A stretch of DNA of 64,000 nt from CAYLZW01 sp964388085 (GCA_964388085.1 CAYLZW010000001.1:15733-79732), one strand, 5' to 3'; counted from the stretch's first letter, positions 17,549 to 26,879 are shown. Program-made: numbers and translations. Notes: generated from the sequence alone by a model not told the origin.

Positions 17549-18535
17549 TCAGGCCGCGAAGCGCGCGAACAGGGCGCCGCTCTCGGGCCGCTGCAGGAGC
17601 GGCCGCAGCCACGAGAGCTCTTCGGGGCGCACGACGTGGACACGCGCGGCCGCTTGCAGGTCCTCGGCGGCGCCCTCCGGCAGCTCCTGCTCGTAGCGGA
17701 CCTCGCGGCCGCCGACGGCCCAGGCGCCGCCCATCTTCGGCGTCTCTTGCCCCGCCGGCAGCACGCGCCGCGGCACCAGCACGAGGCGAACGTCGCCGGT
17801 CTCGGAGGGCAACAGCAGCATGTTGTAGCGTCCGCCCGTCAGGGGATCGTCACAGAGGCCCTTCACGATGCGCGCGGCCCAGCGCCCCACGAACGCGGCG
17901 CTGCCCTCGAGCAGCAGGCCGGCGAAGTCACCCCGGCTCCAGCTCGCGACCGTCCCCTCGGCGCCGCGGCGCAGCGTCGTCCGCTCCGCCGTCCCCTCGT
18001 CGAGCCAGCGCTCCACCGGCAAGCGCTCGTGCGTGGCGTGCCAGTGCAGGTGGCGCTCGCTGTTCCCGGCGGTACCGTTGTAGTGCATCGTCACCGGCCG
18101 CCCGCGGTGCTCGCCGAGCAGCCGCTGCAGCTGCGCCATATCGCGCAGGATGTCCGCGTCGAAGCTCTGCGCCCGGTGCCCGAGCGCGGCGATGACGGTG
18201 TGCCGGCTGTGCGCGTCCGCGTACGGATAGGCGTTCACCAGCAGCTGCCAGCCGCGCCACGCGAGCGAGCGCTGCTCCGGGAAGTGGCTCTTACAGAAGG
18301 GGCAGCCGTCGCCCGAGACCTTGCCGGCCTTGCGGTTCGGCGCCAGCGTCACCTCGAGGTCGCCTGCGTCTCCGAGCCCGCGCTCCACGCGCAGGCCCTC
18401 GAAGCGGCGGCCGAAGAAGCCCCGATCGTGGTGGTACAGAAACATGGCGTCCGCGGCCTGCGCGACCTCGGCGTCGCCCACGGAGGCGGTCGTCTGCCGC
18501 TGCCACCGAGACAGCACCTGTCGCGTCACGGACAT
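17549..18535 (-). CDS. HIT-superfamily (GalT-like) nucleotidyl phosphorylase/transferase
   Basis: A 328-aa protein with two hallmarks of the GalT branch of the HIT superfamily: a CxxC pair in 'GCPFCKSHFPEQR' followed by 'LVNAYPYADAHSRHTVI', and an H-x-H-x-H active site in 'GNSERHLHWHATHERLP'. The middle His would form the nucleotidyl intermediate. Such proteins transfer or phosphorolyse nucleoside diphosphate sugars or dinucleotides. The exact substrate is not evident, and the protein is not a clear GalT. The start chosen is ATG 18535 (MSVTRQVLSRWQRQ). A longer in-frame extension upstream has composition unlike the rest and was rejected. Confidence 0.7.
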   Translation of the reverse strand: MSVTRQVLSRWQRQTTASVGDAEVAQAADAMFLYHHDRGFFGRRFEGLRVERGLGDAGDLEVTLAPNRKAGKVSGDGCPFCKSHFPEQRSLAWRGWQLLVNAYPYADAHSRHTVIAALGHRAQSFDADILRDMAQLQRLLGEHRGRPVTMHYNGTAGNSERHLHWHATHERLPVERWLDEGTAERTTLRRGAEGTVASWSRGDFAGLLLEGSAAFVGRWAARIVKGLCDDPLTGGRYNMLLLPSETGDVRLVLVPRRVLPAGQETPKMGGAWAVGGREVRYEQELPEGAAEDLQAAARVHVVRPEELSWLRPLLQRPESGALFARFAA

Positions 18536-19094
18536 CTGCGGCCCTGGAGACGCCGGGTGCGCGGCGCATCCTGTCCCAACCTCGGCGCTCGGCGACGGCT
18601 GTGTTCCAGTTCGGGTCGACGTTCGCGCGCCTTCGCTCGAGAGCGTCTCGCTCGCGGGCCGAGCTGTCTCGGAGCGACGCGAAGAGGGCTGACGAAGGGC
18701 GGTGGAGCCGAGCCGCATGCACCGATTATCGAGCCGCCCGCCGCGCCGTTGCCTGCGTCTGCACACATGCGCGCACCCGCGTCGCGATCGATCGACGAAT
18801 TCCTGAATCCAGTTTCGATTCAAGTACTTGCAAAGGGAGGATCGGGCTGAAAATCGCGATCCGGTGCCTCTAATTCGGTCGTTTTGCGTTGACTTGACGC
18901 CGGGTCCGCATACCATTCGAGACGTCTCTTGAAGGGCCCCGTCTCGGGCCACGACCTCCCCACCCAGATGCAGCCGCACCTCGCGACGCCTCCGGAGAAC
19001 GGGGGGTTTAGCGTACAGGTGTACGCGGTGGCGCGCGGTGAGGGGACAGGGGGGGCGAGCGGGTCTTTTGACCCTGCCCCGGAGCGAGGAAGCA
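18536..19094. other. Gene-free divergent intergenic region, 559 bp
   Basis: This region lies between the leftward HIT-type gene and the rightward DUF507 gene. Open frames here do not show coding character. The stretch around 18795-18890 is noticeably richer in A/T than its surroundings. Apart from the promoter-like pair reported separately I see no RNA gene or conserved peptide. Confidence 0.6.
18889..18916 (+). promoter_or_regulatory. Candidate sigma-70-type promoter upstream of DUF507 gene
   Basis: TTGACT at 18889-18894 and TACCAT at 18911-18916 are separated by 16 bp, inside a locally A/T-rich patch. They lie about 180 bp upstream of the DUF507 start. The -35 is near consensus and the -10 is weak, so the assignment is tentative. 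Confidence 0.35.
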
Positions 19095-19613
19095 ATGCGT
19101 CTGTACCGGAAGATCATCCCCAAGATCGCACGCGAAGTGATCCGCACCCTTCACTCGAAGGGGGACGTCGAGGTCGAGGACGGCCGGATGGACGAGGCCG
19201 AGCTCGATCTGGCGGCGGTCATGGTCGAGTACATGAACGAGGAAGAGCGCATCGTCACCGAGGCCAAGGAGACGATGGCCCGCCGCGGCCTGTCGCACGA
19301 TCGCTTCGCGCAGGTGAAGAAGAGCCTCGCCGAGGCCCGCGGCTTCCGGCTCGGCGATGACGGCATGGACTTCATCCTGAACCAGATGCTCGAGGCGCTG
19401 TTCGCGTCGCGCAACATCGCCGAGGTGTACGCACCCGACCAGGACCTGCGGAAGTTCATGCGCGAGGTCATCGACAAGTACACCGCCGTGGACGAGGACC
19501 TCGACCGCGAGGCGCGCAACCGCCTGAAGAACCTGCGTGAAGGTACGCCCGAGTGGGAGATCGAGTACCCGCGCGTGGTCGCGCACCTGAAGCGCCAGAA
19601 GGGCCTCATCTGA
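19095..19613 (+). CDS. DUF507 family protein
   Basis: A 172-aa, charged, mostly helical cytoplasmic protein beginning 'MRLYRKIIPKIAREVI'. It includes the duplicated motif of DUF507: 'GDVEVEDGRMDEAELDLAAV' in the first half, and 'FILNQMLEALFASRNIAEVY' with 'DQDLRKFMREVIDKY' in the second. The family is found in Deltaproteobacteria and Aquificae and has no established function. The start ATG 19095 is preceded by GGAGCGAGGA. A longer frame from 19038 has no ribosome site. It stands alone between a long divergent region and a convergent lipoprotein gene. Confidence 0.82.
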   Translation: MRLYRKIIPKIAREVIRTLHSKGDVEVEDGRMDEAELDLAAVMVEYMNEEERIVTEAKETMARRGLSHDRFAQVKKSLAEARGFRLGDDGMDFILNQMLEALFASRNIAEVYAPDQDLRKFMREVIDKYTAVDEDLDREARNRLKNLREGTPEWEIEYPRVVAHLKRQKGLI

Positions 19614-19632
19614 GGCTCTGGCGCCCGGAGCC
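19614..19632. terminator. Hairpin after DUF507 gene (terminator-like)
   Basis: GGCTCTGG and CCGGAGCC form an 8-bp stem (one G-T pair) around a CGC loop, starting directly after the DUF507 stop. It lies between convergent genes. No T-run follows, so intrinsic termination is uncertain. Confidence 0.4.
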
Positions 19633-19732
19633 CGCAGAGTACACAAGGGCTCCAGGAGCAGGACGTGCCTGGACGGATCGCGGCTGACGCGGCCCGCTCA
19701 GGCACGAATCAATTCCGGCCCCTGCCACCAGC

Positions 19733-21709
19733 TCAATCGAACAACGACACCGCCTCCACGCTGATCGTCGCCTCCTCGAACAGCAGCAGGCCGCCGGTGC
19801 CGGTCGCGAGGAACATGCGGGTGCTGTCGAAGGTCCCGCCCTCGACGTCGCGGATGCGCACGGGGCCGCCCACCATCGCCTGCGGCAGCAGCGCGTCAAA
19901 GCCGATGCCTCCACCGCGGAACGTGCTCGGCCGCGCGAGGAACATGGCCACGGGCTCGATGCCCTGGGTGGCCTGAATGCTGATCACGCTGCCGCGCAGC
20001 GGAGCGCCCGCGGCGCTCTCCGTCACCGAGATGCGGAAGAACGGCACGTCGAGGGAGCTGGTCGCCGGCCGCACGGGCAGCCGCCCCTGATAGCCGTCGT
20101 CGAGCGTGCGCACGAGGAAGTCGCCGACGGCGAAGAGCGTGAAGCGCAGCTCCCCTCCCTGGCTGAGGCAGGCGGCGTCTCCGGAGTCGACGCCGCTCAC
20201 CGCCACCGTGTCGGCGCTGATGCTGGCCACGGTCATGGAGATGCTCGCGGGGCAGCTGCCGCCGCGATCGCTCGTATCGACGACGATCTCGTCGCCGGCC
20301 TGCACGTCGAGCTGCTCGAAGGGGACGCTCGCGGGCACCACCTCGAGGGCGAAGCCGTCGCCGCTGTCCACGAGCTGCGCCCGGCGGTTGCCTGCCCCGG
20401 GCGGCGTGGCCTCGAAGGTCAGCGTGATCTCGGCCGCGAGCGCGTCTTCGCGCAGGAGCGGGACGAACGGCGGATCGCCGAAGTTGTCGATGGCGACGAC
20501 GTCGACGTCCGGCTGGCGCGCCTCGCCACCGGCGGCGGGCTCCCAGCGCAAGCTCTCCTCCGGCGCCTCGGCCAGCGGCTGGCCCAGGTCGATGAGGCGC
20601 ACGAGGCCGCCGTCCGCCGCGTCGAGGCGGACGTAGTAGAGCCAGCCGTTGGTCGTCGTCACCGCGGCCCAGGCGAACGTGGGCGGGTCTTGCGTCTCCT
20701 CGCCGTCCTTGAGCTCCGGGCAGCAAGCGCTCGGCCGCTCCCGCAGCTGGTCGGGGACGTACAGCGCCGCGACCGGGCTCGGGATCTCGGCGCTGCCGAG
20801 CAGCTCGTATCGGTCCTCGCGGCCGAAGCGGAACATGCGCAGCGCCGCGATCACCGGCCGGTCGCGGAGCGCCACGAGCGCCAGCGGGGCGAGGCCGCCG
20901 CCCGGGTCCACGCGGCCGATGGTGACCTCGTTTGTCGGGCCGCCGACGTCGATGCGGCGATCGAGCGCCGCGAGCGGCCCTGCGCCTCCTTCCGGGCGGA
21001 CGCGCACGATGGCGACCGAGTCGAGCGCCGCGTCCGTGACGACGACGGCGTCCCCCGTCGGGTCGACCGCCACGCGGTTCGGGCGCGAGCCCTCCCCGAG
21101 GTCCACGAGGAGCTCCGCGGAGGTCGTGCCGGCGTCGAGGTCCAAGGCGAGCACCTGCAGGGCCGACTGCTGCGGCAAGGTCACGAACGCCAGCGGCAGC
21201 TCGCCTTCGAGCCCGCTCGACCAGACGGCGACGTCCGCGGGTGCGCGCCCCGTCTCGAAGACGCCGGCGGTGGTGAACGCGGGCGCGACGCTGTCCTCGT
21301 CGATCTCCACGGTGGGCACCATGGCCACCGCCTGCAAGAGGTCGAGGGCGCCGTCGAGCGCGAACACGAAGCGCTGGTCGACGGGGGACACCGCGAGGCG
21401 CCGCGTCGCCGGTCCGGTCCGGGCCGAGAGCGGGAAGAACACGTTCGGCGCCGGCACGAAGCGGCGCTCGAGCACGTCGAACACGCGCAGCTGCTGGATC
21501 TCCGGGTTCGTCACGACGACGAAGGAGCGCCCGGCCGCGGCGTCCGGCGGGCGCACCAGCACGATGTCGCCGAGGCGATCGAGCTCGCCCGACGGCACCG
21601 GCGGCTCCTGATCGCAGCCGGCGATGTCGCAGCCCGCGAACAGGGCGAGCAGCAGCGGTAGGCAGAAGCGGCGCGCCGTCGTCATGGTGCCCATGGTCGT
21701 CGTCATCAC
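19733..21709 (-). CDS. Lipoprotein with beta-propeller-like repeats
   Basis: A 658-aa protein with a lipoprotein signal ('LLLALFAGC'), then 'VVVTNPEIQQLRVFDV', 'LAVSPVDQRFVFAL' and 'VAVDPTGDAVVVTDAALDSV', repeats of YncE/lactonase-like beta-propellers. The C-terminal third ('DEIVVDTSDRGGSCPAS') has a different, beta-rich composition. No catalytic motif is visible. The start at 21709 overlaps the stop of the upstream lipoprotein gene by 4 bp (ATGA), so the pair is translationally coupled and probably acts together at the cell surface. A Met ten residues in (MTTARRF) is an alternative start just before the signal peptide. Confidence 0.75.
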   Translation of the reverse strand: MMTTTMGTMTTARRFCLPLLLALFAGCDIAGCDQEPPVPSGELDRLGDIVLVRPPDAAAGRSFVVVTNPEIQQLRVFDVLERRFVPAPNVFFPLSARTGPATRRLAVSPVDQRFVFALDGALDLLQAVAMVPTVEIDEDSVAPAFTTAGVFETGRAPADVAVWSSGLEGELPLAFVTLPQQSALQVLALDLDAGTTSAELLVDLGEGSRPNRVAVDPTGDAVVVTDAALDSVAIVRVRPEGGAGPLAALDRRIDVGGPTNEVTIGRVDPGGGLAPLALVALRDRPVIAALRMFRFGREDRYELLGSAEIPSPVAALYVPDQLRERPSACCPELKDGEETQDPPTFAWAAVTTTNGWLYYVRLDAADGGLVRLIDLGQPLAEAPEESLRWEPAAGGEARQPDVDVVAIDNFGDPPFVPLLREDALAAEITLTFEATPPGAGNRRAQLVDSGDGFALEVVPASVPFEQLDVQAGDEIVVDTSDRGGSCPASISMTVASISADTVAVSGVDSGDAACLSQGGELRFTLFAVGDFLVRTLDDGYQGRLPVRPATSSLDVPFFRISVTESAAGAPLRGSVISIQATQGIEPVAMFLARPSTFRGGGIGFDALLPQAMVGGPVRIRDVEGGTFDSTRMFLATGTGGLLLFEEATISVEAVSLFD

Positions 21710-23043
21710 TGGACCGCCTCCACCGCTTGCCGGCGCTCCCCGAGGAGCGCGCGCGGCACGAGCCGGATCTCGCCGTCGTCGCCGATGAGGTCGATGACGC
21801 CGACCTGGTCGTCGTTGAAGAAGCTGACGTAGGCGCGCGGCGGCACGTGCGCCGCGTCCACCGCGAGGCCGTAGGGGCCGTCGCCGAAGCCGCGCAGCGC
21901 CTCTGTCTCGACGAGGGTGAGCGCGTCGTAGGAGAGCACGGTGTCATTGTCGAAGCAGGTGACCACCACCCGCGTGGCTTGGTCACCGGCCGGCGTCGTC
22001 AGGTTGACGGCCTCCACCTCGATGGGGTCGTAGCAGGTGTTGACGACGCCAGCGAGGCGCGCCTCGAGCGATCCGCCGGCGGGGAAGAGGTCCACGCGCG
22101 CGAGGGCGTCGGGATCGCGCAGCAGCACGAACAGCGCCTCCCCGCTCGGGTGCAAGCTGATGTCGCGCGCGTCGATGGAGCCGATCTCGTCGGTGAGCTC
22201 GAGGACGTTCGCCGGGTTGACGCCGCCGCCCTGGGCGGCGTTGAACCACACGAGATCCACGGCGTCGGTCGGCAGGTCGGTCGTCGTGCGGCGTACGGTC
22301 ATGAAGGCCGTCTGCGCCACGCCGCCCTGGGCGGGCCGCAGCGCGATCCCCCAGACGCCGAGCGCGTCGCCGGAGAGCGTGTAGTCCTCGAGCGAGAAGC
22401 TCGGCCCCGTGAGCACCGTCATGCGATCGCTGGCCGCCTCGAGATCGAGCGCCAGATAGACCACCTCGGGCGAGCTCTGCAGCGTGACGATGGCCGTCAC
22501 GCGCGACTCGGTCTGCTCGACGACGGCGAGCTTGAAGGGGTCGTTGCCGCCCACCTGCAGCGAGTCGGTCGGCTCCCCGCACGAGGGCGCGTCCACGCTC
22601 GGTTCCGGCGACGGCGCGCAGTCGAAGCCGATGTCGTCGCCGCCCACGAGCGGGATCTCGCTGACGCGGTTCTCGTCGCGGCTCGGCAGCAGGATGCTGC
22701 GGCCGTCGTCGACGAAGACCGGCTCGTTGCCGAACGAAGGGATGAGCGCCGCGGCCGCGTAGGGATTCACCACGCGGGCCAGGTCGTCGCCCGCGGCCGT
22801 GATCGCGGCGTCCACCTCGTCGAGGTCGGCCAGCAGGAGGGCGCCGCGGTTGAAGGCGAGGTCGAAGTTGCTCGACACCACGACGAGCAGCGGCCGCTCG
22901 GGGTGCAGCGCCAGGCCGGTCGGGAAGTGCGGGCGGTCGAGCGGAGGCGCCGAGCCCACGATCTCACGCGCGCAGCCGCCGCCGAGCAGGACGACGGCGA
23001 GCAGGAGCGGGAGAGCGGTTCTTCTGAGCAGGCAGCGCCTCAT
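21706..23043 (-). CDS. YncE-like beta-propeller lipoprotein
   Basis: A 445-aa protein with signal peptide and lipobox 'LLLAVVLLGGGC'. Propeller blades include 'PTGLALHPERPLLVVVSSNF', 'PVFVDDGRSILLPSRDENRV', 'ISLHPSGEALFVLLRDPDAL' and 'YVSFFNDDQVGVIDL'. Proteins of this type in Myxococcota are surface lipoproteins of unknown role. The start is ATG 23043, immediately before the signal peptide; an upstream in-frame ATG at 23145 would add a non-signal leader. It is coupled to the downstream 658-aa propeller lipoprotein by a 4-bp overlap. Confidence 0.75.
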   Translation of the reverse strand: MRRCLLRRTALPLLLAVVLLGGGCAREIVGSAPPLDRPHFPTGLALHPERPLLVVVSSNFDLAFNRGALLLADLDEVDAAITAAGDDLARVVNPYAAAALIPSFGNEPVFVDDGRSILLPSRDENRVSEIPLVGGDDIGFDCAPSPEPSVDAPSCGEPTDSLQVGGNDPFKLAVVEQTESRVTAIVTLQSSPEVVYLALDLEAASDRMTVLTGPSFSLEDYTLSGDALGVWGIALRPAQGGVAQTAFMTVRRTTTDLPTDAVDLVWFNAAQGGGVNPANVLELTDEIGSIDARDISLHPSGEALFVLLRDPDALARVDLFPAGGSLEARLAGVVNTCYDPIEVEAVNLTTPAGDQATRVVVTCFDNDTVLSYDALTLVETEALRGFGDGPYGLAVDAAHVPPRAYVSFFNDDQVGVIDLIGDDGEIRLVPRALLGERRQAVEAVQ

Positions 23044-23339
23044 GGGACCTCGCAGGGCCGCGACGGGCGGCCCCTGACGGCGGCGTAGACTAACCGCCTC
23101 AGGACGAGGGTCCACCGGATTTGTCGCGGCGTCGGCGGCGTACACGCGGCCCTGTGCGAGCGCGCGCGGTGGAGCGCGGATCCGCTGGAGGGCGTGCAGG
23201 CATTACCGCGCCGAGGCTCCGCGATCCCGACAGCGCCCCTACAATCGCGCTATAGGTGGGACTGGTATCCGCGCGGTCGGACACGTGCGCCGCTCGCGTC
23301 CGGTTCGCGCGCGCAACAGAGGCTGAGTCGCAAGGTCCG

Positions 23340-26300
23340 ATGGCACGCTTCGGTGACTTCACCCTTCTCGATGAGCTCGCCGAGTCGGAGGTGGCCGACT
23401 GCTTCGGGGCTACGCACGACGTGCAGGGCGGGCCCTTTTTCTTGAAGCGCTACCGGCGCGTCGACCCGAGCTATGCCCCCGTCTTGCTCTACCGCTGTGA
23501 AGCGCTCATGGCCGTGCAGCACGACAACCTGGCGCCGCACCTCGGCCACGGTGACGTCGACGGCGTGGTGTTCACGGTCTCGCCCTTCCTCGAGGGCATC
23601 GACCTCGACGGCTTCATCGAGTCCGTACGCCAGCGTCGCGTCGTCGTGAAGCTCGAGGCGGTGCTGTTCATCGTGCGCGAAGCGGCGCGCGGGGTGGCCG
23701 CCCTGCACGCCGCCGCCCACGACGGGCAGCGCGCGCTGCTGGCGCATGGCGACGTGTGTACGCGCCACGTCCGCCTCGGCCCCGCGGGCGAGGTGTGGCT
23801 GACGGGGCTGCCCACGCCGCGCGGCCTGTCGCCCGATCGTCCGCCGGAGCCGATCTGGGACTGCGCCGGCCTCGGCGCCCTGCTCTATGACCTCATGCCG
23901 CTGACGCGCACCGGCGGCCAGCGTCCGTCGCTGCCGGGCGCGCTCGATCGCGTGGTGCGCCGTACGCTCGGCATCGGGCCCGCCTCCGATCAGATGCCGC
24001 CGCTCGAGTTCGCCGAGCGCCTCGACGAGGTGGCCGAGGTGCTGAAGCTGCCGCGCCTCGAGCCGCGCGTCCTCGAGGACGCCGCCGCGCGCGCGATCCA
24101 GCACCACAAGAACGCACAGTCGATGTCGGCGGCCGACGCCCTGCCGACGCTGGAGCCGGTGATCTCGGAGCCGCAGAGCCGAGCCCATGGCGAGCTCCCG
24201 CCGCTCGACGTGGACGCCCTCGATCCCTTCCGGGAGACCGCGCCCACCGAGCGGCCAGCCGCGCTCATCGACGAGATCGACGCGCTCCCGGACGAGCCTC
24301 TCGGCGGGCGGCCTGGCCCGGCCGGGGTCGCGCCGACGGCAGCGCGCCAAGCCTCGCCCGCCCCCGAACGGGCGGCGCAGCGTCCGCCGCCGCAGCGCCC
24401 GCCGCCGCAGCGCCCCCCGCCGCAGCGCCCCCCGCCGCAGCGTCCACCGCCGCGCACCAGCGAGCGCCCGCCCTCCCCCGCGCGCCCGCCGCCGGTGACG
24501 CCCGCCGCGGCGTCCGACGAGCTCGACGCCTTCGCCGCGCGCCCGACGGCCCCGTCGCACCACCCGCTCGCCGCCCGGCGCGCCGCACCGCCCGGCGCCG
24601 TCGACGTGGATGGGTTCCCGCACCGCGCGGCCACGCCCCTCGACGAGCTCGGCAGCCTCGGCACGGTGCCGCCGGTGCGCGCGCCCTCGGTGCCCTGGGT
24701 CGCTCCCGACGACGAGCGTACGGAGGCGGAGATCCCGCGCGGCGTTCCCCATCAGGGCGCCGACGGGCCCGTCGGGCTCGCGCCCGGCGACGACGATGAG
24801 CCGCTCGATCCCTTCGTCGAGAAGACGCTGCCGGGGCACCTCGTCGGCTTGCTCCCGTCGGACGAGCCGGCCGCGTTCGAGGTCAACCCAACGCCCGTGT
24901 CGCCGCGCGAGGCGGTCTCGCGGCCCCCGAGCGCCGACACGTTCGAAAGCGACAGCACGCGGCCGGAGGTCTCGACGCTCGTCAGCGCGACGGCGCGGAC
25001 GCAGTCGAATCCCGCTCGGCCACCCGTTCCGTCCGCGCCGGAGCCGCCCCCCGCGGACCTGCCCCCCGCGTCCCCGGGCAGCGAGCTGCCGAGCGTGCTC
25101 GAGGTGCCTCGCGAGATCTCCGCGCTGGTGAAGTTCGACGCCCCGCTGCGCGCGCAGCTCGGCCTGCTCGCGGATCCCCCGGAGGCGGCGGCGGCCCGCG
25201 CGGACGACGACAACGACAGCGCCTTCGCGGACAGCGCCTTCGCGGACAGCCCGTTCACCGACAGCGACGCCGCCGGCCGGGACACCGCCGACAGCGAGAG
25301 GGTCGCGGGCGACGCCGTCACGCCGCAGGATCCGGCGGTCGCGGCGCTGCTCGCGCGCGGCGTAGTCACGCCGCAGCAGGTGGAAGAGGCGCTGCTCGCG
25401 CAGGGGAGCCGCGGCGGCAAGGTGTCGGAGATCCTCGTCAACAGCGGCGCCACGACGGACGCGCTGGTGGCCGACGCGCTCGCGGCCGAAGCGGTGAAGC
25501 CACGCCTCAGCGATCAAGGGCTGTTCGCGCACCTGCCGGAGCCCGAGCTCTGTCGCCGGCTCCCGCAGACCTACGCGCTCTCGCGCCGCATGTTGCCCCT
25601 CGTCCTCGAGGACGGCCGCTTGACCCTGGCCGTGGTCGATCCCTTCGACGACGACGGGGTGCGCGAGGTGACGCGGCTCGTCGGCGCCGGCGAGGTGCGC
25701 GTGCACGTCGCCGCGCGCGCCGCGCTCACGGACGCCACGCTCAAGGCCTACCGCGCCCTGCACGCGCGCCTGACGACGGGAGAGGGCACGCCGAGCATCC
25801 TCCTCTGCATGCAGGACGAGGAGGAGACCGCGCGCTTCGGCGCTCGCCTCGCCGACGAGGGCTTTCACATCGCGCACGCCGACGACGTGCCCACCGCGAA
25901 GATGCTGCTCGACGCCCACCCGCCCGCGGCCCTCATCCTGGCGCTCGACGTCGAAGAGGCCTTCGAGCTGCTGCTACACGCGCGCGGCCACGAGGAGCAC
26001 GCCGAGACGCCGCTGTTCGTGACGGGCGAGGCCGATGAGGCCGCCATGGCGCACATCCTCGATCTCGGCGCCGACGACTTCTTCGAGCGGCCGACCAGCC
26101 TCAACGTCGTCATGGCGAAGCTGCGCCGCGCGCTCAACAAACGCGGACTGCACGCGCACGCGCCCACCACACCGCCGGCCGCGACCTCCACCGCCGGGCT
26201 CGCCGCCGCGAAGCGACCCGCGCCGAAGGAGCCGCCCCCTGCCGCCGCGACGCGCCCGGTGCCGGAGCCGGCCAAGCCGCCGCCTCCGGAGCCGCCCCCG

Positions 26301-26774
26301 CCGCCGACCTTCGACTTCTGGGAGAACAGCGCTCCGCTCGACGAGATGGCCGAAGACGACGGCGGCGCCCCCGGTGACACGCGGGACAACGCGCCGCTGT
26401 ACGCCGAGCCCACCGGCGTCATGGGCACCCTCCGCCAGATGGCGGTGACCGAGATCGTGCAGAGCCTCGAGATGGGGCGAAAGACCGCGCGCGTCGAGCT
26501 CGTCCCCACCGACGGCCAGCGCGGCATGGTCGGCTTCGAGGACGGCCGCGTGGTCTACGCCGAGTGCGGCGAGCTCCGCGGCGAGCAGGCCTTCTACTCG
26601 CTCGCACACCACACCGAGGGCTTCTTCCGCATCCGCTACGGCGAAGGCCCGAACGAGCGCAACGTCGAGGGCTCGACGACATACCTGCTGCTCGAGGCCA
26701 TGCGCCTCATGGACGAGAGCGGCGGTGACGACGACGGCATCGGTGCTGAAAAGACCCCGACGCCTTTCGATTGA
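23340..26774 (+). CDS. Multi-domain signalling scaffold: pseudokinase, MshEN, degenerate receiver, DUF4388
   Basis: A 1144-aa cytoplasmic protein. Residues 1-250 are kinase-like: the lysine is kept in 'PFFLKRYRR', but the catalytic loop reads 'HGDVCTRHVRL' and the DFG region 'EVWLTGLP', so it is probably a pseudokinase. A long Pro-rich linker follows, with RPPPQ repeats near 348-372. Residues about 660-810 resemble the MshEN/GspE N-terminal domain ('VVTPQQVEEALLAQ' and 'LVLEDGRLTLAVVDPFDDDG'). About 817-933 is receiver-like, but the phospho-acceptor Asp position is Ala ('AALILALDV') and the K of the switch is Arg. About 1020-1130 is DUF4388 (PatA-type): 'GTLRQMAVTEIVQSLEMGRKT'. It was chosen to start at ATG 23340. 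The protein looks like a non-enzymatic integrator, perhaps of c-di-GMP and motility signals (inference). Confidence 0.8.
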   Translation: MARFGDFTLLDELAESEVADCFGATHDVQGGPFFLKRYRRVDPSYAPVLLYRCEALMAVQHDNLAPHLGHGDVDGVVFTVSPFLEGIDLDGFIESVRQRRVVVKLEAVLFIVREAARGVAALHAAAHDGQRALLAHGDVCTRHVRLGPAGEVWLTGLPTPRGLSPDRPPEPIWDCAGLGALLYDLMPLTRTGGQRPSLPGALDRVVRRTLGIGPASDQMPPLEFAERLDEVAEVLKLPRLEPRVLEDAAARAIQHHKNAQSMSAADALPTLEPVISEPQSRAHGELPPLDVDALDPFRETAPTERPAALIDEIDALPDEPLGGRPGPAGVAPTAARQASPAPERAAQRPPPQRPPPQRPPPQRPPPQRPPPRTSERPPSPARPPPVTPAAASDELDAFAARPTAPSHHPLAARRAAPPGAVDVDGFPHRAATPLDELGSLGTVPPVRAPSVPWVAPDDERTEAEIPRGVPHQGADGPVGLAPGDDDEPLDPFVEKTLPGHLVGLLPSDEPAAFEVNPTPVSPREAVSRPPSADTFESDSTRPEVSTLVSATARTQSNPARPPVPSAPEPPPADLPPASPGSELPSVLEVPREISALVKFDAPLRAQLGLLADPPEAAAARADDDNDSAFADSAFADSPFTDSDAAGRDTADSERVAGDAVTPQDPAVAALLARGVVTPQQVEEALLAQGSRGGKVSEILVNSGATTDALVADALAAEAVKPRLSDQGLFAHLPEPELCRRLPQTYALSRRMLPLVLEDGRLTLAVVDPFDDDGVREVTRLVGAGEVRVHVAARAALTDATLKAYRALHARLTTGEGTPSILLCMQDEEETARFGARLADEGFHIAHADDVPTAKMLLDAHPPAALILALDVEEAFELLLHARGHEEHAETPLFVTGEADEAAMAHILDLGADDFFERPTSLNVVMAKLRRALNKRGLHAHAPTTPPAATSTAGLAAAKRPAPKEPPPAAATRPVPEPAKPPPPEPPPPPTFDFWENSAPLDEMAEDDGGAPGDTRDNAPLYAEPTGVMGTLRQMAVTEIVQSLEMGRKTARVELVPTDGQRGMVGFEDGRVVYAECGELRGEQAFYSLAHHTEGFFRIRYGEGPNERNVEGSTTYLLLEAMRLMDESGGDDDGIGAEKTPTPFD
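24381..24455 (+). repeat. 15-bp coding tandem repeat (RPPPQ)
   Basis: Four near-identical 15-bp units (24381-24440) plus a fifth diverged unit encode consecutive Arg-Pro-Pro-Pro-Gln blocks in the linker of the signalling scaffold. Units differ mainly at third positions. The reading frame is kept for any number of units, so linker length could vary between strains. Confidence 0.9.
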
Positions 26775-26799
26775 CGACGCTCGAACGGGAAAAATTTCC

Positions 26800-26879
26800 C
26801 GCAAAGCCGCGGAGGCGCAAGGGCGCAAAGGGGAAACCATGAAGGTGTTTCCTTTGCGCTTCCTTCGCGGCTCTGCGGC
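26800..26879. repeat. Long imperfect inverted repeat between convergent genes
   Basis: The left arm at about 26800-26838 (containing GCCGCGGAGG and GGCGCAAAGG) pairs with the right arm at about 26844-26879 (CCTTTGCGC and CCTTCGCGGC), with a loop of about 5 bases. The stem is over 30 bp with a few bulges. It lies between the stops of the scaffold gene and the leftward 535-aa gene. The 'GCGCAAAGG ... CCTTTGCGC' style resembles intergenic hairpin repeats dispersed in several bacterial phyla. It may act as a bidirectional terminator or mRNA stabiliser. Confidence 0.75.

Noticed and set aside
18889..19094. Riboswitch or structured leader upstream of DUF507.
   Set aside because: I found no conserved leader motif or terminator/anti-terminator pair; the A/T-rich patch is better explained as a promoter.
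23250..25919. About 889-residue minus-strand frame over the signalling scaffold.
   Set aside because: Arg/Gly/Ala-rich translation without conserved motifs; the sense strand encodes recognisable kinase, MshEN and DUF4388 domains.
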